DNA from: Betaproteobacteria bacterium
GTDB lineage: Bacteria; Pseudomonadota; Gammaproteobacteria; Burkholderiales; Rhodocyclaceae
Assembly: GCA_019136545.1 (NCBI GenBank)
Contig: JAGVUA010000068.1
Location: forward strand, 1-36,470
Direction: 5' to 3'
Length of the DNA: 36,470 nucleotides
The position numbers and the translations under genes were made by a program. This document shows, piece by piece, positions 14,116-23,334 of this stretch (within the stretch, counting starts at the first letter, position 1; each line of letters opens with the position of its first letter). The notes under the pieces were generated by a model that was not told where the DNA came from, searched no databases, and saw only the letters and a list, made by a program, of their open reading frames with translations.

Positions 14116-15402
14116 TCAGGACAAGCCGTCGTGATGGGCGAGGTGGCCGTTGATCAACGTGTAGCGCACGCGGCCCTTGAGATCCTGGCCGAGGAAGGGC
14201 GTGTTCTTGCCCTGGCTCCGGAGCGCTTCGCGGCTGACGCGGAAAGTCGCTGCCGGATCGAAAACGCAGATGTCGGCGGCGCTGCCGGGCGCGAGCGTGC
14301 CGGCGGGAAGGCCGAGAACGCGGGCGGCGTCCGAGGTGACGCGGGCCAGCGCTTTTACCATCGGCAGCTGCATCTCGGCCGCCCAGCGCAGCGTCAGCGG
14401 CAGCAGCAGCTCGAGACCGGTGGCGCCGGCTTCGGCTTCGGCGAACGGCGCCTGCTTGGCGTCGTCGTCGACCGGCGTGTGGTCCGAGCAGAGCGCGTCG
14501 ATGCTGCCGTCGGCGAGCCCGGCGCGCAGGGCCTCGCGGTCGGCGACGGAACGTAGCGGCGGGTCGAGCCGGCAGTGCGGATCGAACCAGCCGATGTCGT
14601 TTTCGCACAGGTGGAGTTGATGCGCGGCGACATCGCACGTGACGGCGATGCCGTCGGCGCGGGCGGCGCGGATCATCGCCAGTCCGGCGGCGGAGGAAAT
14701 CCTTTGCAGATGCAGCCGCACGCCGGTTTCGCGGGCGAGATGCAGCAGCGTGGCCAGCGCGATGGTCTCGGCGACGACGGGAATGCCGGTGAGGCCGAGC
14801 CGGGCGGCCACTTCGCCGTCGTGGGCGACGCCGCCCTTGGCGAGGTAGGGGTCCTGCGCCTGCAGCCAGACCGAGAAGCCGAAGGTGGCGGCGTATTGCA
14901 TGGCGCGCAGCAGCACCTGGGTGTCGACCACGGCGATGTTGGCCTGGCCGAAGGCGATGCAGCCGGCCTCGGCCAGTTCCGCCATCTCGGTCAGCCGCTG
15001 GCCGGCCAGGCCGACGGTCAATGCGCCGACCGGATGGACGTTGGTGAACTCGGGCAGCCGGGCCCGATGGCGCAACATTTCCACGAGACCCGGCTCGTCG
15101 AGCGGCGGATCGGTGTCGGGCGGACAAGCCAGGGTGGTGATGCCGCCGGCGGCGGCGGCGGCCATTTCCGATTCGAGGGTCGCCTTGTATTCGAGGCCCG
15201 GTTCGCGCAAGCGCGCCGAGAGGTCGACCAGGCCCGGGCAGACGATGCAGCCGGTGGCGTCGATGGTGCCTTCGGCGACGAAGCCGGCCGGCGGCGCGTC
15301 GCCCCGGCCGACGATGCGGCCGTCGGCGACGAACAGGTCGGCGGGCGTGTCGACGCCGCCGGCGGGATCGATGATGCGGCCGTGCTGGATGCGGATTCTC
15401 AT
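14116..15402 (-). CDS. pyrX: PyrX/PyrC', dihydroorotase-like protein predicted to be non-catalytic
   Basis: This 428-residue protein has the dihydroorotase type I fold, located directly after pyrB. The first metal-binding motif, normally DxHxHLREPG, reads DLSARLREPG at 60-69, so both histidines are replaced (S62, R64). A further ligand position, usually His in a [CQ]H[ILV]S motif, reads HLQRISS at 231-237. D307 (CSDHTP) remains. Loss of the metal site matches the inactive DHOase homologue that supports aspartate transcarbamoylase assembly in Pseudomonas. A separate active PyrC should exist elsewhere in the genome. It starts 2 bases after the pyrB stop. A GCCCC/GGGGC hairpin at 14096-14110 follows, without a T run. 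Confidence 0.88.
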   Translation of the reverse strand: MRIRIQHGRIIDPAGGVDTPADLFVADGRIVGRGDAPPAGFVAEGTIDATGCIVCPGLVDLSARLREPGLEYKATLESEMAAAAAGGITTLACPPDTDPPLDEPGLVEMLRHRARLPEFTNVHPVGALTVGLAGQRLTEMAELAEAGCIAFGQANIAVVDTQVLLRAMQYAATFGFSVWLQAQDPYLAKGGVAHDGEVAARLGLTGIPVVAETIALATLLHLARETGVRLHLQRISSAAGLAMIRAARADGIAVTCDVAAHQLHLCENDIGWFDPHCRLDPPLRSVADREALRAGLADGSIDALCSDHTPVDDDAKQAPFAEAEAGATGLELLLPLTLRWAAEMQLPMVKALARVTSDAARVLGLPAGTLAPGSAADICVFDPAATFRVSREALRSQGKNTPFLGQDLKGRVRYTLINGHLAHHDGLS

Positions 15403-15404
15403 GG

Positions 15405-16394
15405 TCAGGCTCCCGCCAGCATGGCCATCACCGCCATGCGCACGGCGATGCCGAAGGTCACCTGCGGCAGGATTACCGCCTGCCGGCCGTCGGCGACCGC
15501 CGAGTCGATCTCGACGCCGCGGTTCATCGGCCCGGGGTGCATGACGATGGCGTCGGGTTTGGCCAAGGCGAGCTTTTCGGGCGTCAGCCCATAGGATTTG
15601 AAATATTCCTGCGGACTCGGCAGCAAGGCGCCCAGCATGCGTTCGTTCTGCAGGCGCAGCATCATGACGACGTCCACGCCCTTGAGTCCTTCGCGCAGAT
15701 CGTGAAAGACGCGCAGGCGACCGGGGCCGATCATGCGCTCGACGCCGGTGGGCAGCAGCGTCTTGGGCCCGATGACGCGAATGTCGGGCACGCCGAGCGT
15801 CGCCAGCGCATGCAGTTGCGAACGGGCCACGCGCGAATGCAGCACGTCGCCCACCACGGCGACGGCGAGCCGGGTGAAGTCCTGCTTGTAGTGGCGGATG
15901 GTGTACATGTCGAGCAGGCCCTGCGTCGGGTGCGCATGGCGCCCGTCGCCGGCGTTGACGACGTGGATGTGCTCGCGGCCGGTATTGGCGAGATGCTGGG
16001 CGATCAGGTAGGGCGCGCCGCTCGAGGCGTGGCGGACGACGAACATGTCGGCCTGCATGGCGGCGAGGTTGTCCACCGTGTCGAGCAGGGTTTCGCCCTT
16101 GGTGGTGCTCGAGGTATTGATGTTGAGGTTGATGACGTCGGCGGAAAGCCGCTTGGCGGCGATCTCGAAGGTGGTGCGCGTGCGCGTCGAATTCTCGAAG
16201 AACAGGTTGAACACGCTCTTGCCGCGCAGCAGCGGCACTTTCTTCACTTCCCGCTCGGCGATCTCCGTGAAAGGCGCGGCGCGATCGAGGATGCCGGTGA
16301 TGATTTCGCGCGGCAGGCCTTCCAGCGTGATCAGGTGGATCAGTTCGCCCTCGGCGTTCAGCTGCGGACTGGGGCGCGACGCCGCGAAGCTCAT
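15405..16394 (-). CDS. pyrB: Aspartate transcarbamoylase catalytic chain
   Basis: This 329-residue enzyme condenses carbamoyl phosphate with aspartate, the committed step of pyrimidine synthesis. The carbamoyl-phosphate motif is FENSTRTRT (STRTRT at 69-74). HPTQGLLD is at 155-162, and RLQNER and [11 protein letters not shown] follow. The N-terminus is longer than that of the E. coli enzyme, as in class A ATCases that form large complexes with PyrC or PyrX. No pyrI regulatory-chain gene is present. The ATG at 16394 overlaps the pyrR stop by 4 bases. Confidence 0.96.
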   Translation of the reverse strand: MSFAASRPSPQLNAEGELIHLITLEGLPREIITGILDRAAPFTEIAEREVKKVPLLRGKSVFNLFFENSTRTRTTFEIAAKRLSADVINLNINTSSTTKGETLLDTVDNLAAMQADMFVVRHASSGAPYLIAQHLANTGREHIHVVNAGDGRHAHPTQGLLDMYTIRHYKQDFTRLAVAVVGDVLHSRVARSQLHALATLGVPDIRVIGPKTLLPTGVERMIGPGRLRVFHDLREGLKGVDVVMMLRLQNERMLGALLPSPQEYFKSYGLTPEKLALAKPDAIVMHPGPMNRGVEIDSAVADGRQAVILPQVTFGIAVRMAVMAMLAGA

Positions 16395-16888
16395 TTCTCG
16401 GTCACCCTGAAAGCCAATTCGCCGTCGGCGTTGCGGGTCAATTCGAGCGTCTGGCTGGTCGGCAGGCTGACCGCCTGGGCCGTCCAGCGCGCCGCGATCG
16501 GCAATTCGCGGCCGCCCCGGTCGACCAGCACGGCCAGGTCGATGCGCGCCGGCCGGCCGTAGTCGAACAACTCGTTCATGGCGGCGCGGATGGTGCGGCC
16601 CGTGGCCAGCACGTCGTCGACGATCACGACATGGGCGCCCTCGACGTCGAAGTGGAGTTGCGAGGCCTTGCCGCCGCCGCGGCCGCCGCCGAGATGATGG
16701 TCGTCGCGATGGTAGGAGACATCGATGCTGCCCACCGGCGCCTTGACGCCGAGGGTGTCGCGCAGCCACTCGGCGATCCAGACGCCGCCGGTGTAGATGC
16801 CGACCAGGACGGTATCCGGCGTGACCGCCGGGCGCATCGCTTCGGCCAGTTGCCGGAGCAGTTCAGAGGCGGGCTTGACCGTGTTCAT
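16391..16888 (-). CDS. pyrR: PyrR, uracil phosphoribosyltransferase / pyrimidine regulator
   Basis: This 165-residue type I phosphoribosyltransferase has the PRPP loop [15 protein letters not shown] at 87-101. In Firmicutes PyrR also binds pyr mRNA to control attenuation. I see no recognisable PyrR anti-antiterminator upstream, so regulation here cannot be claimed from the sequence. A Gly/His-rich stretch (HLGGGRGGG) at about 65-73 occupies the family's flexible loop. The ATG at 16888 lies within ruvX (26-base overlap). A longer frame exists upstream but encodes Arg-rich out-of-family sequence. Confidence 0.93.
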   Translation of the reverse strand: MNTVKPASELLRQLAEAMRPAVTPDTVLVGIYTGGVWIAEWLRDTLGVKAPVGSIDVSYHRDDHHLGGGRGGGKASQLHFDVEGAHVVIVDDVLATGRTIRAAMNELFDYGRPARIDLAVLVDRGGRELPIAARWTAQAVSLPTSQTLELTRNADGELAFRVTEK

Positions 16889-17306
16889 GGCGATGCGTGT
16901 CCAGATAGGCTTGCAGCAGGATGGCCGCCGCCTCGGCGTCGAGCGTCGTCTTGCGCTGCTGCCAGGCAAGACCGCGCTGGCGCAGGCGATCCTCGGCCTC
17001 GACCGAGGTCAGGCGCTCGTCGACCAGCGTCACCGGCAAGCGAAAGCGGCCTTCGAGCTGGCGGGCAAAACGCTTGCAGCGTGCCGTCATGTCGCCGGGT
17101 TCGCCGTCGAGCGACAGCGGCAGTCCGACCACCAGCGCGGCCGGCTGCCATTCGGCGACCAGCTTGCCGATGGCGGTGAAACGGACGTCATTGGCTTCCG
17201 CCGAAATCGTGGTCAGGGGCCTGGCGCTGCCCAGCATCATCTCGCCGACGGCGACGCCGATGCGCCGGATGCCGAAATCGAAGCCGAGCACGGTATGTTC
17301 ATGCAT
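16863..17306 (-). CDS. ruvX: RuvX/YqgF, Holliday junction resolvase-like nuclease
   Basis: This 147-residue RNase H-fold protein is of the YqgF family, implicated in 16S rRNA 5' processing and as a putative Holliday junction resolvase. [14 protein letters not shown] (residues 8-21) carries the first acidic residue, [13 protein letters not shown] is the glycine loop, [10 protein letters not shown] gives a second acidic site and [15 protein letters not shown] gives the third. It overlaps yqgE by 8 bases and pyrR by 26 bases. The yqgE-ruvX-pyrR linkage is common in beta- and gammaproteobacteria. Confidence 0.95.
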   Translation of the reverse strand: MHEHTVLGFDFGIRRIGVAVGEMMLGSARPLTTISAEANDVRFTAIGKLVAEWQPAALVVGLPLSLDGEPGDMTARCKRFARQLEGRFRLPVTLVDERLTSVEAEDRLRQRGLAWQQRKTTLDAEAAAILLQAYLDTHRHEHGQARL

Positions 17307-17877
17307 GCCCTGCCACGTCGGAGAGATTGGCGAAGTCGACGCCGAGCAGTTTCATGGCGGCGGGCAGGCGATCTTCCGGCGCCATGCCGAAGATGATCTG
17401 CGGCTCGGCAGCCACCGTCAGCCAGGCGTTTTGCGACAACTCCCATTCGAGCTGGCCGGCCGACCACCCGGAATAGCCGAGCGTGATGAGCACTTCATGC
17501 GGCTCGCGCTTTTCGCTCATGTTCTGCAGGATGTCGCGCGAACTGGTCAGCGCCATGTCATGGCTGACTTTCAGGGTGGATTGCCATTCGCCCGACGGCC
17601 GATGCAGCACGAAGCCGCGGTCGGTCTGCACCGGGCCGCCGAAATAGATGGGCTGACGGGCGAAAAACTCCTCGGACTCGCCATTCTCGAGGGAAATGTT
17701 GACCCGCTCGAACAGCGTCGCCATGCTCATGTCCATCGGGCGATTGACGATGACGCCCAGCGCGCCTTCGGCGTTGTGTTCGCAGATGTAGGTCAGGGTG
17801 CGGGAAAAATTGGGGTCCGCCATCGCCGGCATGGCGATGAGGAAGTGGTGGGCGAGGCTGACTTGATCACTGACCAT
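17299..17877 (-). CDS. yqgE: YqgE/AlgH family protein
   Basis: This 192-residue protein belongs to the UPF0301 (YqgE/AlgH) family. [26 protein letters not shown] at 10-35 (cited in part), [25 protein letters not shown] and [17 protein letters not shown] are the family signatures. The molecular role is not established. It appears to be the first gene of the pyr cluster, with a -10-like TACAAT 6 bases before the ATG and no clear ribosome-binding site. One copy of the repeated motif lies at 17562-17572, read as Lys-Val-Ser. Confidence 0.94.
   Translation of the reverse strand: MVSDQVSLAHHFLIAMPAMADPNFSRTLTYICEHNAEGALGVIVNRPMDMSMATLFERVNISLENGESEEFFARQPIYFGGPVQTDRGFVLHRPSGEWQSTLKVSHDMALTSSRDILQNMSEKREPHEVLITLGYSGWSAGQLEWELSQNAWLTVAAEPQIIFGMAPEDRLPAAMKLLGVDFANLSDVAGHA
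17562..17572 (-). repeat. Repeated motif site 6 (GAAAGTCAGCC)
   Basis: Sense orientation in yqgE, codons AAA GTC AGC read Lys-Val-Ser. It is an eleven-base match to the consensus. Confidence 0.55.
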
Positions 17878-17883
17878 GGCGGC

Positions 17884-17889
17884 ATTGTA
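17884..17889 (-). promoter_or_regulatory. Putative -10 element for the yqgE-pyrX operon
   Basis: On the minus strand TACAAT (five of six consensus matches) is followed by GCCGCC and then the ATG of yqgE, so a normal start point would fall on the ATG itself. This is the same 6-base spacing seen at 5791-5804. No strong -35 is visible. Confidence 0.4.
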
Positions 17890-17975
17890 ATCGGTCGGCG
17901 CGCCCCGCGTTCACCGCGGGCCGGCGGCTCGCGGGAAGGGGCGCGGGAGGCGCGCCGCCGGGGTGCGGACGCGGT

Positions 17976-17992
17976 CGCGGCCCGAAGCCGCG
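17976..17992 (-). terminator. GC-rich hairpin after pilL
   Basis: CGCGGC (17976-17981) pairs with GCCGCG (17987-17992). On the minus strand the loop reads TTCGG. It lies 8 bases beyond the pilL stop, in the 122-base pilL-yqgE gap. No T run follows, so termination activity is uncertain. Confidence 0.4.
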
Positions 17993-17999
17993 GCCTCGG

Positions 18000-20900
18000 T
18001 CAGGTTCGGGCGACGCAGCCGGCGATCAGCTTCAGCAGCTCGTCCTCGTCGTAGGGCTTGCCCAGATAGTGGTCGACGCCGATTTCCTTGGCGTAGCCGC
18101 GGTGCTTGTCGGCGATGCGCGAGGTGATCATGATGATGGGCACGCGCTTGAGCCGCGCGTCGGCGCGAATGTTGCGCGTGAGATCGAAGCCATCCATGCG
18201 CGGCATCTCGATATCGACCAGCATGACATCGGGAACGATGTCGAGCAGCTGCTCGAGCGCGTCGACGCCGTCCTTGGCGGTGAGCACCTGGTAGCCGGCG
18301 CGGCCCAGCAGGCGGCCGGTGATCTTGCGCACCGTCAGCGAGTCGTCGACCACCATCACCGTACCGGCGACGGCGGGCGCCGCCGCGGCCTCGGGGGCCG
18401 TGGCGCGGGCATCGGCAGCGGCCGTCGCCTCCGGCGTCGCGGCCAAAGTCAGCCGTGGCCGTGCGGCGAGCGCGACGGGATTGAGAATCAGGGCGATCTC
18501 GCCGTCGCCGAGCACCGTCGCCCCGGCCACGCCGACCACGCGCGCCAACTGCGGGCCGATGTTCTTGACCACCAGTTCCTGGTTGCCGGCAAGGTCGTCC
18601 ACTTCGACCGCGACATGCTGGTCGCCGGCGCGCGTCAGCAGCAGCCAATGGCGGCGCGCCGGTTCCGGCCTGGCGCCGGCGTCGCCGAGCAGGTGGGGCA
18701 GATAGTGCCAGACGTAGCGGTCGCCGAGCCAGAGCGTGCCGCCTTCGGCGCGAACGGCGGCGATGGCGTCGGGCTTGAGCTCGCTGACCTGCGCCACCAT
18801 CGACGACGGAATGGCGTAGCGCCGATTGCCGATGCGCACCAGCACGGCCTGGATGACCGCCAGCGTCAGCGGCAGATGCACCTGGAAGCGCGTGCCCTTG
18901 CCCGGCGTGAAGTCCACCCGGACGCGGCCGCCCAGGTTGGCGGCCTCGTTCCTGACCACGTCCATGCCGATGCCGCGACCGGAAACGGCGCTGACCTGTT
19001 CCGCCGTGGAGAACCCCGGCTTGAAGATCAGCTGCGCCAGCGGCTCGTCGCCCGGCTGCTCATCCGCGCCGATCAGTCCGGCGGCGCGGGCGCGGGCGCG
19101 GATGCGTCCGATGTCGAGTCCCGCCCCGTCGTCGGCGAGCTGAATGACGATCTCGTTGCCGGCCTGGGCAACGCGCAGCGTGATCTGGCCAATCTCCGGC
19201 TTGCCGGCGGCGCGCCGGTCGGCCGGGGTTTCCAGCCCGTGGGCGATGGCGTTGCGCAGCAAGTGTTCGAGCGGGCCGGTCATCTTCTCCAGCACGGAGC
19301 GGTCGATTTCCGTCTGGCCGCCGCGGATGTCGAGGTTGGCGCGCTTGCCGAGCTCCTTGGCGGTCTGCCGGACGATGCGGTAGAGCCGGTCGGCCAGCGT
19401 GTTGAACGGCACCATGCGCACGTTCATCAGCGCTTGCGAGTGCTCGCGGTTCAGGCGCGCCTGCGCGGTCAGGGCGGCCTCGGCGTGGTCGAGGTTCTGC
19501 AGCAGCGCCTGCTGCGACGTGGCCACGTCGTTCACGCTCTCGGCCATCATGCGCGTCAGTTCCTGGAAGCGCGTGAAACGGTCGAACTCGAGAGGATCGA
19601 ACTGGCGATCCTGTTCCTCGGCCAGCGCCTGGCGCGACAGCATCTGCGATTCCGCCTGGATCTCGATTTCCCGCAGCTGGCTGCGCAGTCGGATGACGTT
19701 TTCGGTGAGCTCGAGCAGCGAACCCTTGAGCGAGCGCATTTCGCCTTCGATGCGACCGCGGGCGATCGCGATCTCCCCGGCCTCGTTGACCAGCTTGTCC
19801 ACGACATCGGCGCGCACGCGCAGCATGGCGCGCGCGGCGCCTTCGGCGTCGATGGCGCTGGCGCGCGCGGCGGCGGCCGGCAAGGGGGCCGACATCGTCC
19901 TGGCCGCCGGCGGCGGTGCGACCGCGGCCAGTGGCGCCGGGACGCCGAGGTTCGGCGGCGTCGCTTCGGGCGCTGCCGCCGATTCGCCCGTTCGCAACTG
20001 CTCCAGCAGCGTCTCCACCCGATCGAACGACCCGTCCAGCGTGTCGAAGAACGCGGGTGTCACCGTGCCCATGGCCATCGCGTCCTCGATGCGCGTTTCC
20101 ATGCCATGCACCAGCTGGCCGATGCTCATGGCGCCGGCCATGCGGGCGCTGCCCTTGAGAGTGTGCAGCAGGCGCTTGAGATCGTCGGCCGTGCCGAGAT
20201 CCTCCGGCTGGCCGCGCCATGCGCGCAGGCCGGCGGCGAGGCCATGGACGAGATCGGCGCTCTCCTCGAGGAAAATGGGCAGCACCTGTGGATCGAGCTC
20301 GTCGGCGAGACGCAGCTGCCGCCGTTCGCTTTCCACCGGTTCCGGCGATTGAACGACAGGCTCGGCTACCGGCGCGGTTTCCCCGGCCGGCGCGGCTTCG
20401 GTTGGCGCGACTTCGGTCGGGGCCGGCGCCGGCGGTGCGACCAGCGCCTCGAGCTGGTCGGCCAGGGTTGCCTCCATTTGCGGCATGCGCCGCTCGGCCA
20501 CCGCGCCGATCATGCCTTCGAGGGCACCGATGGCGCGCGCCAGCAGCAGATGCTGCCCGTCGTCGGGTGCCGCCTTGGCTTCGTCGAGGCGGTTGAGCGC
20601 CATTTCGAGCGCGTGGGCGACCCGGTTGATCGGCATCACGCCGGTGGTGGCGGAGATGCCGGCCAGGGTATGCGCCGCGCGAACCATGGCGCGCGGCGGC
20701 GAAGCGCTGAAGCCCAGTTCGTGCTGGAGCGTGGCCAGATGCTGCCGGGCCTCGGTGAGGTAGAGATCGAACAGGGTCGGCGAAAGCGAGAGCTCGCCGA
20801 CGCGGATGTCCGCCGGCTCCGGCGGCTGCGGCGGGACCAGGCGCAATACCGGGGCGCCGCGTGTTTCCGGCTCGGGCGGCGGTGGCGCCGGCGGTGAGGG

Positions 20901-23324
20901 TGGTGACGGCGGCGGCGCTTCCGGTTCGGAAGGCGGCGGCGGTGCTTCGGTTTCCGCCGGCGGCTCGGCCGGCGCGACCGGCGTCGCCGTCTCGCCCTGC
21001 AGCCGTCCGCAGGCGTCGACCAGGGCCGAGGCGTCGTGCCGCACGCCGTCGCCGGCTTCGAGCCGCGCTACCCATTCGGTGAAGTGTTGATGTGCCTGCC
21101 GCACCACGTCGATCAGGGCCGGCGTCGCGGCCAGTTCGAGCTGCAGCCAGCGGTTGAGCACTTGCTCGACCGACCAGGCGGCATCGCCGAAATCCGTCAG
21201 GCCGACCATGCGGCCGCTGCCTTTCAGGGTGTGGAAACCGCGGCGGACGGTCACGAGCGCTTCGCGGTCGTGCCCCTGTTTTTCCAGTTGCGCCAATTGA
21301 CCGAGGAGGGTGGCGAGCACCTCGTGGGCTTCCTCGATGAAAATCCCGAGCAGCTCGGCGTCGATCTGCTCCGTGCTGGCGCCGGCCAGGCGCATCGCTT
21401 CAGGCGAAGGCGTCGGTGCAGCCGCCACCGGCGCGATCTGGTCGGCGGCATCTTCGATGGCCTCGAGCGTGTCGGGCGTGTCGAGCGCCGGTTCGTGCTG
21501 GCCGGCCAGGGCGGCATCGTCCACCCGTTCGGCATGGTCGGCCTCGAGGTGCTGGGGCAGCTCGCCGCGCAATGCGTCCGTCAGGCTTGGGGTCAGGCGC
21601 TGCGTTCCTTGCGGTTCCGCTGCCGCCGTGGGCTCGGCCAATTCGACGGCGATCGGCGCGGGCGGACGCAGGAAGGCGTCGATATCAGCCGGCCCGTGCT
21701 GCAAGCGGTCGACAAAGAAGCCCAATGCCGACAGCTTGCCGGCCACGGCCTCGAAATCGGCGGCTTGTGGCGGCTGACTTTCGTCGCCATCGGTAAAGCC
21801 GGCAATGGCGGTCGCGCACTCGCGCAGCACATCCACTGCCCGCGGTTCGCCCAGTACCGTCAGCGCGCCGTCGATCTGCTTGATCGGCTTGCTCAGGCCG
21901 GGCAGCTCGCCGGCCTTGCCCGGATCGCGGAAATAGGCGTCGAGCGTTTGCTCGATGATGGCGAGGTTGGCCTGGATTTCCCGGGCGACGTGGCTGAGCA
22001 GCAGCTTTTCCTGGGCGTGGCGCGACATTTCGTCGAGCAGCGGGAGCTCGAGCGCCGCCATCGGTTCGCCCTGCAGGGCAGCGGCGAGGCGCTGGCCGAT
22101 GACGGTCGCCTGGGCGGTGAATTCCTGGCCGAGATACTGGAAGCCGGCAAGGGCGTTGTCCATCAGCAGCAGCGCGGTGGCCATCTCCAGGGCGAGCGCG
22201 TCGGAGTGGCGCAGCGGTGCCTTGCGCAGCGCGTCGGCGGTGTCGAGCATCCGGCCGGCCAGGGCGGTCAGATCGGCCTGGCCAAGCAGACCGACGTGCT
22301 CGGCCAGCGCGCGGACCCTGTCGTGGAACTGCGGCAGCGCGGCGGCGGTGCCGGCGCTGAAGCGGTTCCAGGCCTCGATGCACTGGGCCACCTGTTCGCG
22401 ACCGGCATCCAGCAGCGCTTGCCGCGGCGCGAGCTCGGGCGCCGTCCCGGCGGCCGGCGGCAGCAGCTGGTCGAGCCGATAAGCGGCGCGCACGCTGGCG
22501 GCATGGTCGCCGGCGGGGCCGGCAATGGCCACGTAATAGAGCGTATCGCGCATCAGCCGCTCGGCGATCGTGCGCGCGCCTTCAAGCAGCTTGCGAATCT
22601 GGGTGTCGATGCGCGTGCACAAGTGGCGCACGCGGGGATCGACGGGAATGGCCTCGGCGGCGATGGCGTCGAGGAAAGCCAGCGCCGCCCACCAGAAGGC
22701 GCGCGCCGATGTCGATCCCTGCGTTGCCTCGACGATGGCCAGCGCGTCGCGCATGTCCTTGACGCCGAGCGGATCCTGCTTCAGCCATTTCAGCATGCCG
22801 CGCTGGAAGCCCATGCGCGCCGCCTTGATCCTGGCGGCGGCCTCGCTCGGCGTCAGCGCCGGCGGCTCGTGCTCGCGGCGCGGCGGCTTCAGCGTCAGGT
22901 CGGGATAGAACAAGTCGGCCGCCGGCGCCTCGGCATTGCCCAGCAGGGCCATGACCGCGCGATAGTCGGGCAGCAGGCGCAAGGGCTGGTCGGGCCGGCC
23001 GGCCAGCAATTCGTCCAGATGGCGGCGAATGGCGCCGGTGGCGCGCCGGGCCGTCTCGGCGATCGCCGCGCCATCGCTGATGCGGCCTTCTTCGGCGGCG
23101 TCGAAAACCTGTTCGAGCGCTTCGGCCAGGCGCGTGACGCCGTCGAGGCCGACGATGGACAAGGCGCCGCGCGCCTGGTGCAAGTGCGTGCGCGCCGATT
23201 GCAGCGCCGCCGCGGCGTCGCCGTCGTCGCGCGCCAGTGCCTCGAGCGCTCGGTCCAGCGCCAGGTCGATTTCGCCCTTGACCCAGGTCAGCGGGCCGAG
23301 GTCGAGCGTGGCCGTCGTGCTCAT
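18000..23324 (-). CDS. pilL: PilL/ChpA-type hybrid histidine kinase with multiple Hpt domains
   Basis: This 1774-residue CheA-like kinase of the pilus chemosensory system has several phosphotransfer domains. A degenerate one near the N-terminus has candidate H49. Canonical ones lie around H698 (FHTLKGSGRMVG), H885 (HTLAGISATTG, with Ala where Lys is usual) and H1054 (HTLKGSARMAG). A Pro-rich linker spans about 784-820. The dimerisation region is about 1165-1330. In the ATPase domain the N-box contains H1354/N1358, G1 is ADDGAGLD at 1397-1404 and G2 is GRGIGMD at 1449-1455. A CheW-like domain spans about 1485-1625. The C-terminal receiver (1655-1774) has D1660/D1661, phospho-acceptor D1704 and K1756. 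P. aeruginosa ChpA is longer, with more Hpt-type domains. It ends the pilGHIJL operon, 10 bases after pilJ. Confidence 0.94.
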   Translation of the reverse strand: MSTTATLDLGPLTWVKGEIDLALDRALEALARDDGDAAAALQSARTHLHQARGALSIVGLDGVTRLAEALEQVFDAAEEGRISDGAAIAETARRATGAIRRHLDELLAGRPDQPLRLLPDYRAVMALLGNAEAPAADLFYPDLTLKPPRREHEPPALTPSEAAARIKAARMGFQRGMLKWLKQDPLGVKDMRDALAIVEATQGSTSARAFWWAALAFLDAIAAEAIPVDPRVRHLCTRIDTQIRKLLEGARTIAERLMRDTLYYVAIAGPAGDHAASVRAAYRLDQLLPPAAGTAPELAPRQALLDAGREQVAQCIEAWNRFSAGTAAALPQFHDRVRALAEHVGLLGQADLTALAGRMLDTADALRKAPLRHSDALALEMATALLLMDNALAGFQYLGQEFTAQATVIGQRLAAALQGEPMAALELPLLDEMSRHAQEKLLLSHVAREIQANLAIIEQTLDAYFRDPGKAGELPGLSKPIKQIDGALTVLGEPRAVDVLRECATAIAGFTDGDESQPPQAADFEAVAGKLSALGFFVDRLQHGPADIDAFLRPPAPIAVELAEPTAAAEPQGTQRLTPSLTDALRGELPQHLEADHAERVDDAALAGQHEPALDTPDTLEAIEDAADQIAPVAAAPTPSPEAMRLAGASTEQIDAELLGIFIEEAHEVLATLLGQLAQLEKQGHDREALVTVRRGFHTLKGSGRMVGLTDFGDAAWSVEQVLNRWLQLELAATPALIDVVRQAHQHFTEWVARLEAGDGVRHDASALVDACGRLQGETATPVAPAEPPAETEAPPPPSEPEAPPPSPPSPPAPPPPEPETRGAPVLRLVPPQPPEPADIRVGELSLSPTLFDLYLTEARQHLATLQHELGFSASPPRAMVRAAHTLAGISATTGVMPINRVAHALEMALNRLDEAKAAPDDGQHLLLARAIGALEGMIGAVAERRMPQMEATLADQLEALVAPPAPAPTEVAPTEAAPAGETAPVAEPVVQSPEPVESERRQLRLADELDPQVLPIFLEESADLVHGLAAGLRAWRGQPEDLGTADDLKRLLHTLKGSARMAGAMSIGQLVHGMETRIEDAMAMGTVTPAFFDTLDGSFDRVETLLEQLRTGESAAAPEATPPNLGVPAPLAAVAPPPAARTMSAPLPAAAARASAIDAEGAARAMLRVRADVVDKLVNEAGEIAIARGRIEGEMRSLKGSLLELTENVIRLRSQLREIEIQAESQMLSRQALAEEQDRQFDPLEFDRFTRFQELTRMMAESVNDVATSQQALLQNLDHAEAALTAQARLNREHSQALMNVRMVPFNTLADRLYRIVRQTAKELGKRANLDIRGGQTEIDRSVLEKMTGPLEHLLRNAIAHGLETPADRRAAGKPEIGQITLRVAQAGNEIVIQLADDGAGLDIGRIRARARAAGLIGADEQPGDEPLAQLIFKPGFSTAEQVSAVSGRGIGMDVVRNEAANLGGRVRVDFTPGKGTRFQVHLPLTLAVIQAVLVRIGNRRYAIPSSMVAQVSELKPDAIAAVRAEGGTLWLGDRYVWHYLPHLLGDAGARPEPARRHWLLLTRAGDQHVAVEVDDLAGNQELVVKNIGPQLARVVGVAGATVLGDGEIALILNPVALAARPRLTLAATPEATAAADARATAPEAAAAPAVAGTVMVVDDSLTVRKITGRLLGRAGYQVLTAKDGVDALEQLLDIVPDVMLVDIEMPRMDGFDLTRNIRADARLKRVPIIMITSRIADKHRGYAKEIGVDHYLGKPYDEDELLKLIAGCVART
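18444..18459 (+). repeat. Repeated motif site 7 (CAAAGTCAGCCGTGGC)
   Basis: Antisense in pilL, in the linker between the CheW-like and receiver domains, which is not conserved in sequence. It matches 15 of 16 consensus positions. The coding strand uses CTG ACT TTG (Leu-Thr-Leu). Confidence 0.65.
21771..21782 (-). repeat. Repeated motif site 8 (GAAAGTCAGCCG)
   Basis: Sense orientation in a variable part of pilL, codons GAA AGT CAG CCG (Glu-Ser-Gln-Pro). Same frame as site 2 but in an unrelated gene. Confidence 0.6.
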
Positions 23325-23334
23325 CGGGAAGCGC

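Noticed and set aside
14991-15003. Other GTCAGCC occurrences (e.g. CGGTCAGCCGCTG) as further motif copies
   Set aside because: They lack the AAA left part and the YGGC right part, and GTCAGC is common in this GC-rich code. Including them would inflate the count.
16889-17306. PyrR-controlled attenuator ahead of pyrR/pyrB
   Set aside because: This stretch is ruvX coding sequence. No terminator/antiterminator pair with a T run is seen, so PyrR-mRNA control is not supported.
18069-20897. A 942-codon open frame on the plus strand opposite pilL
   Set aside because: It is antisense to clear kinase, CheW-like and receiver domains and has the Arg/Gly/His-rich composition expected from reading GC-rich code backwards. 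No family signature is visible.
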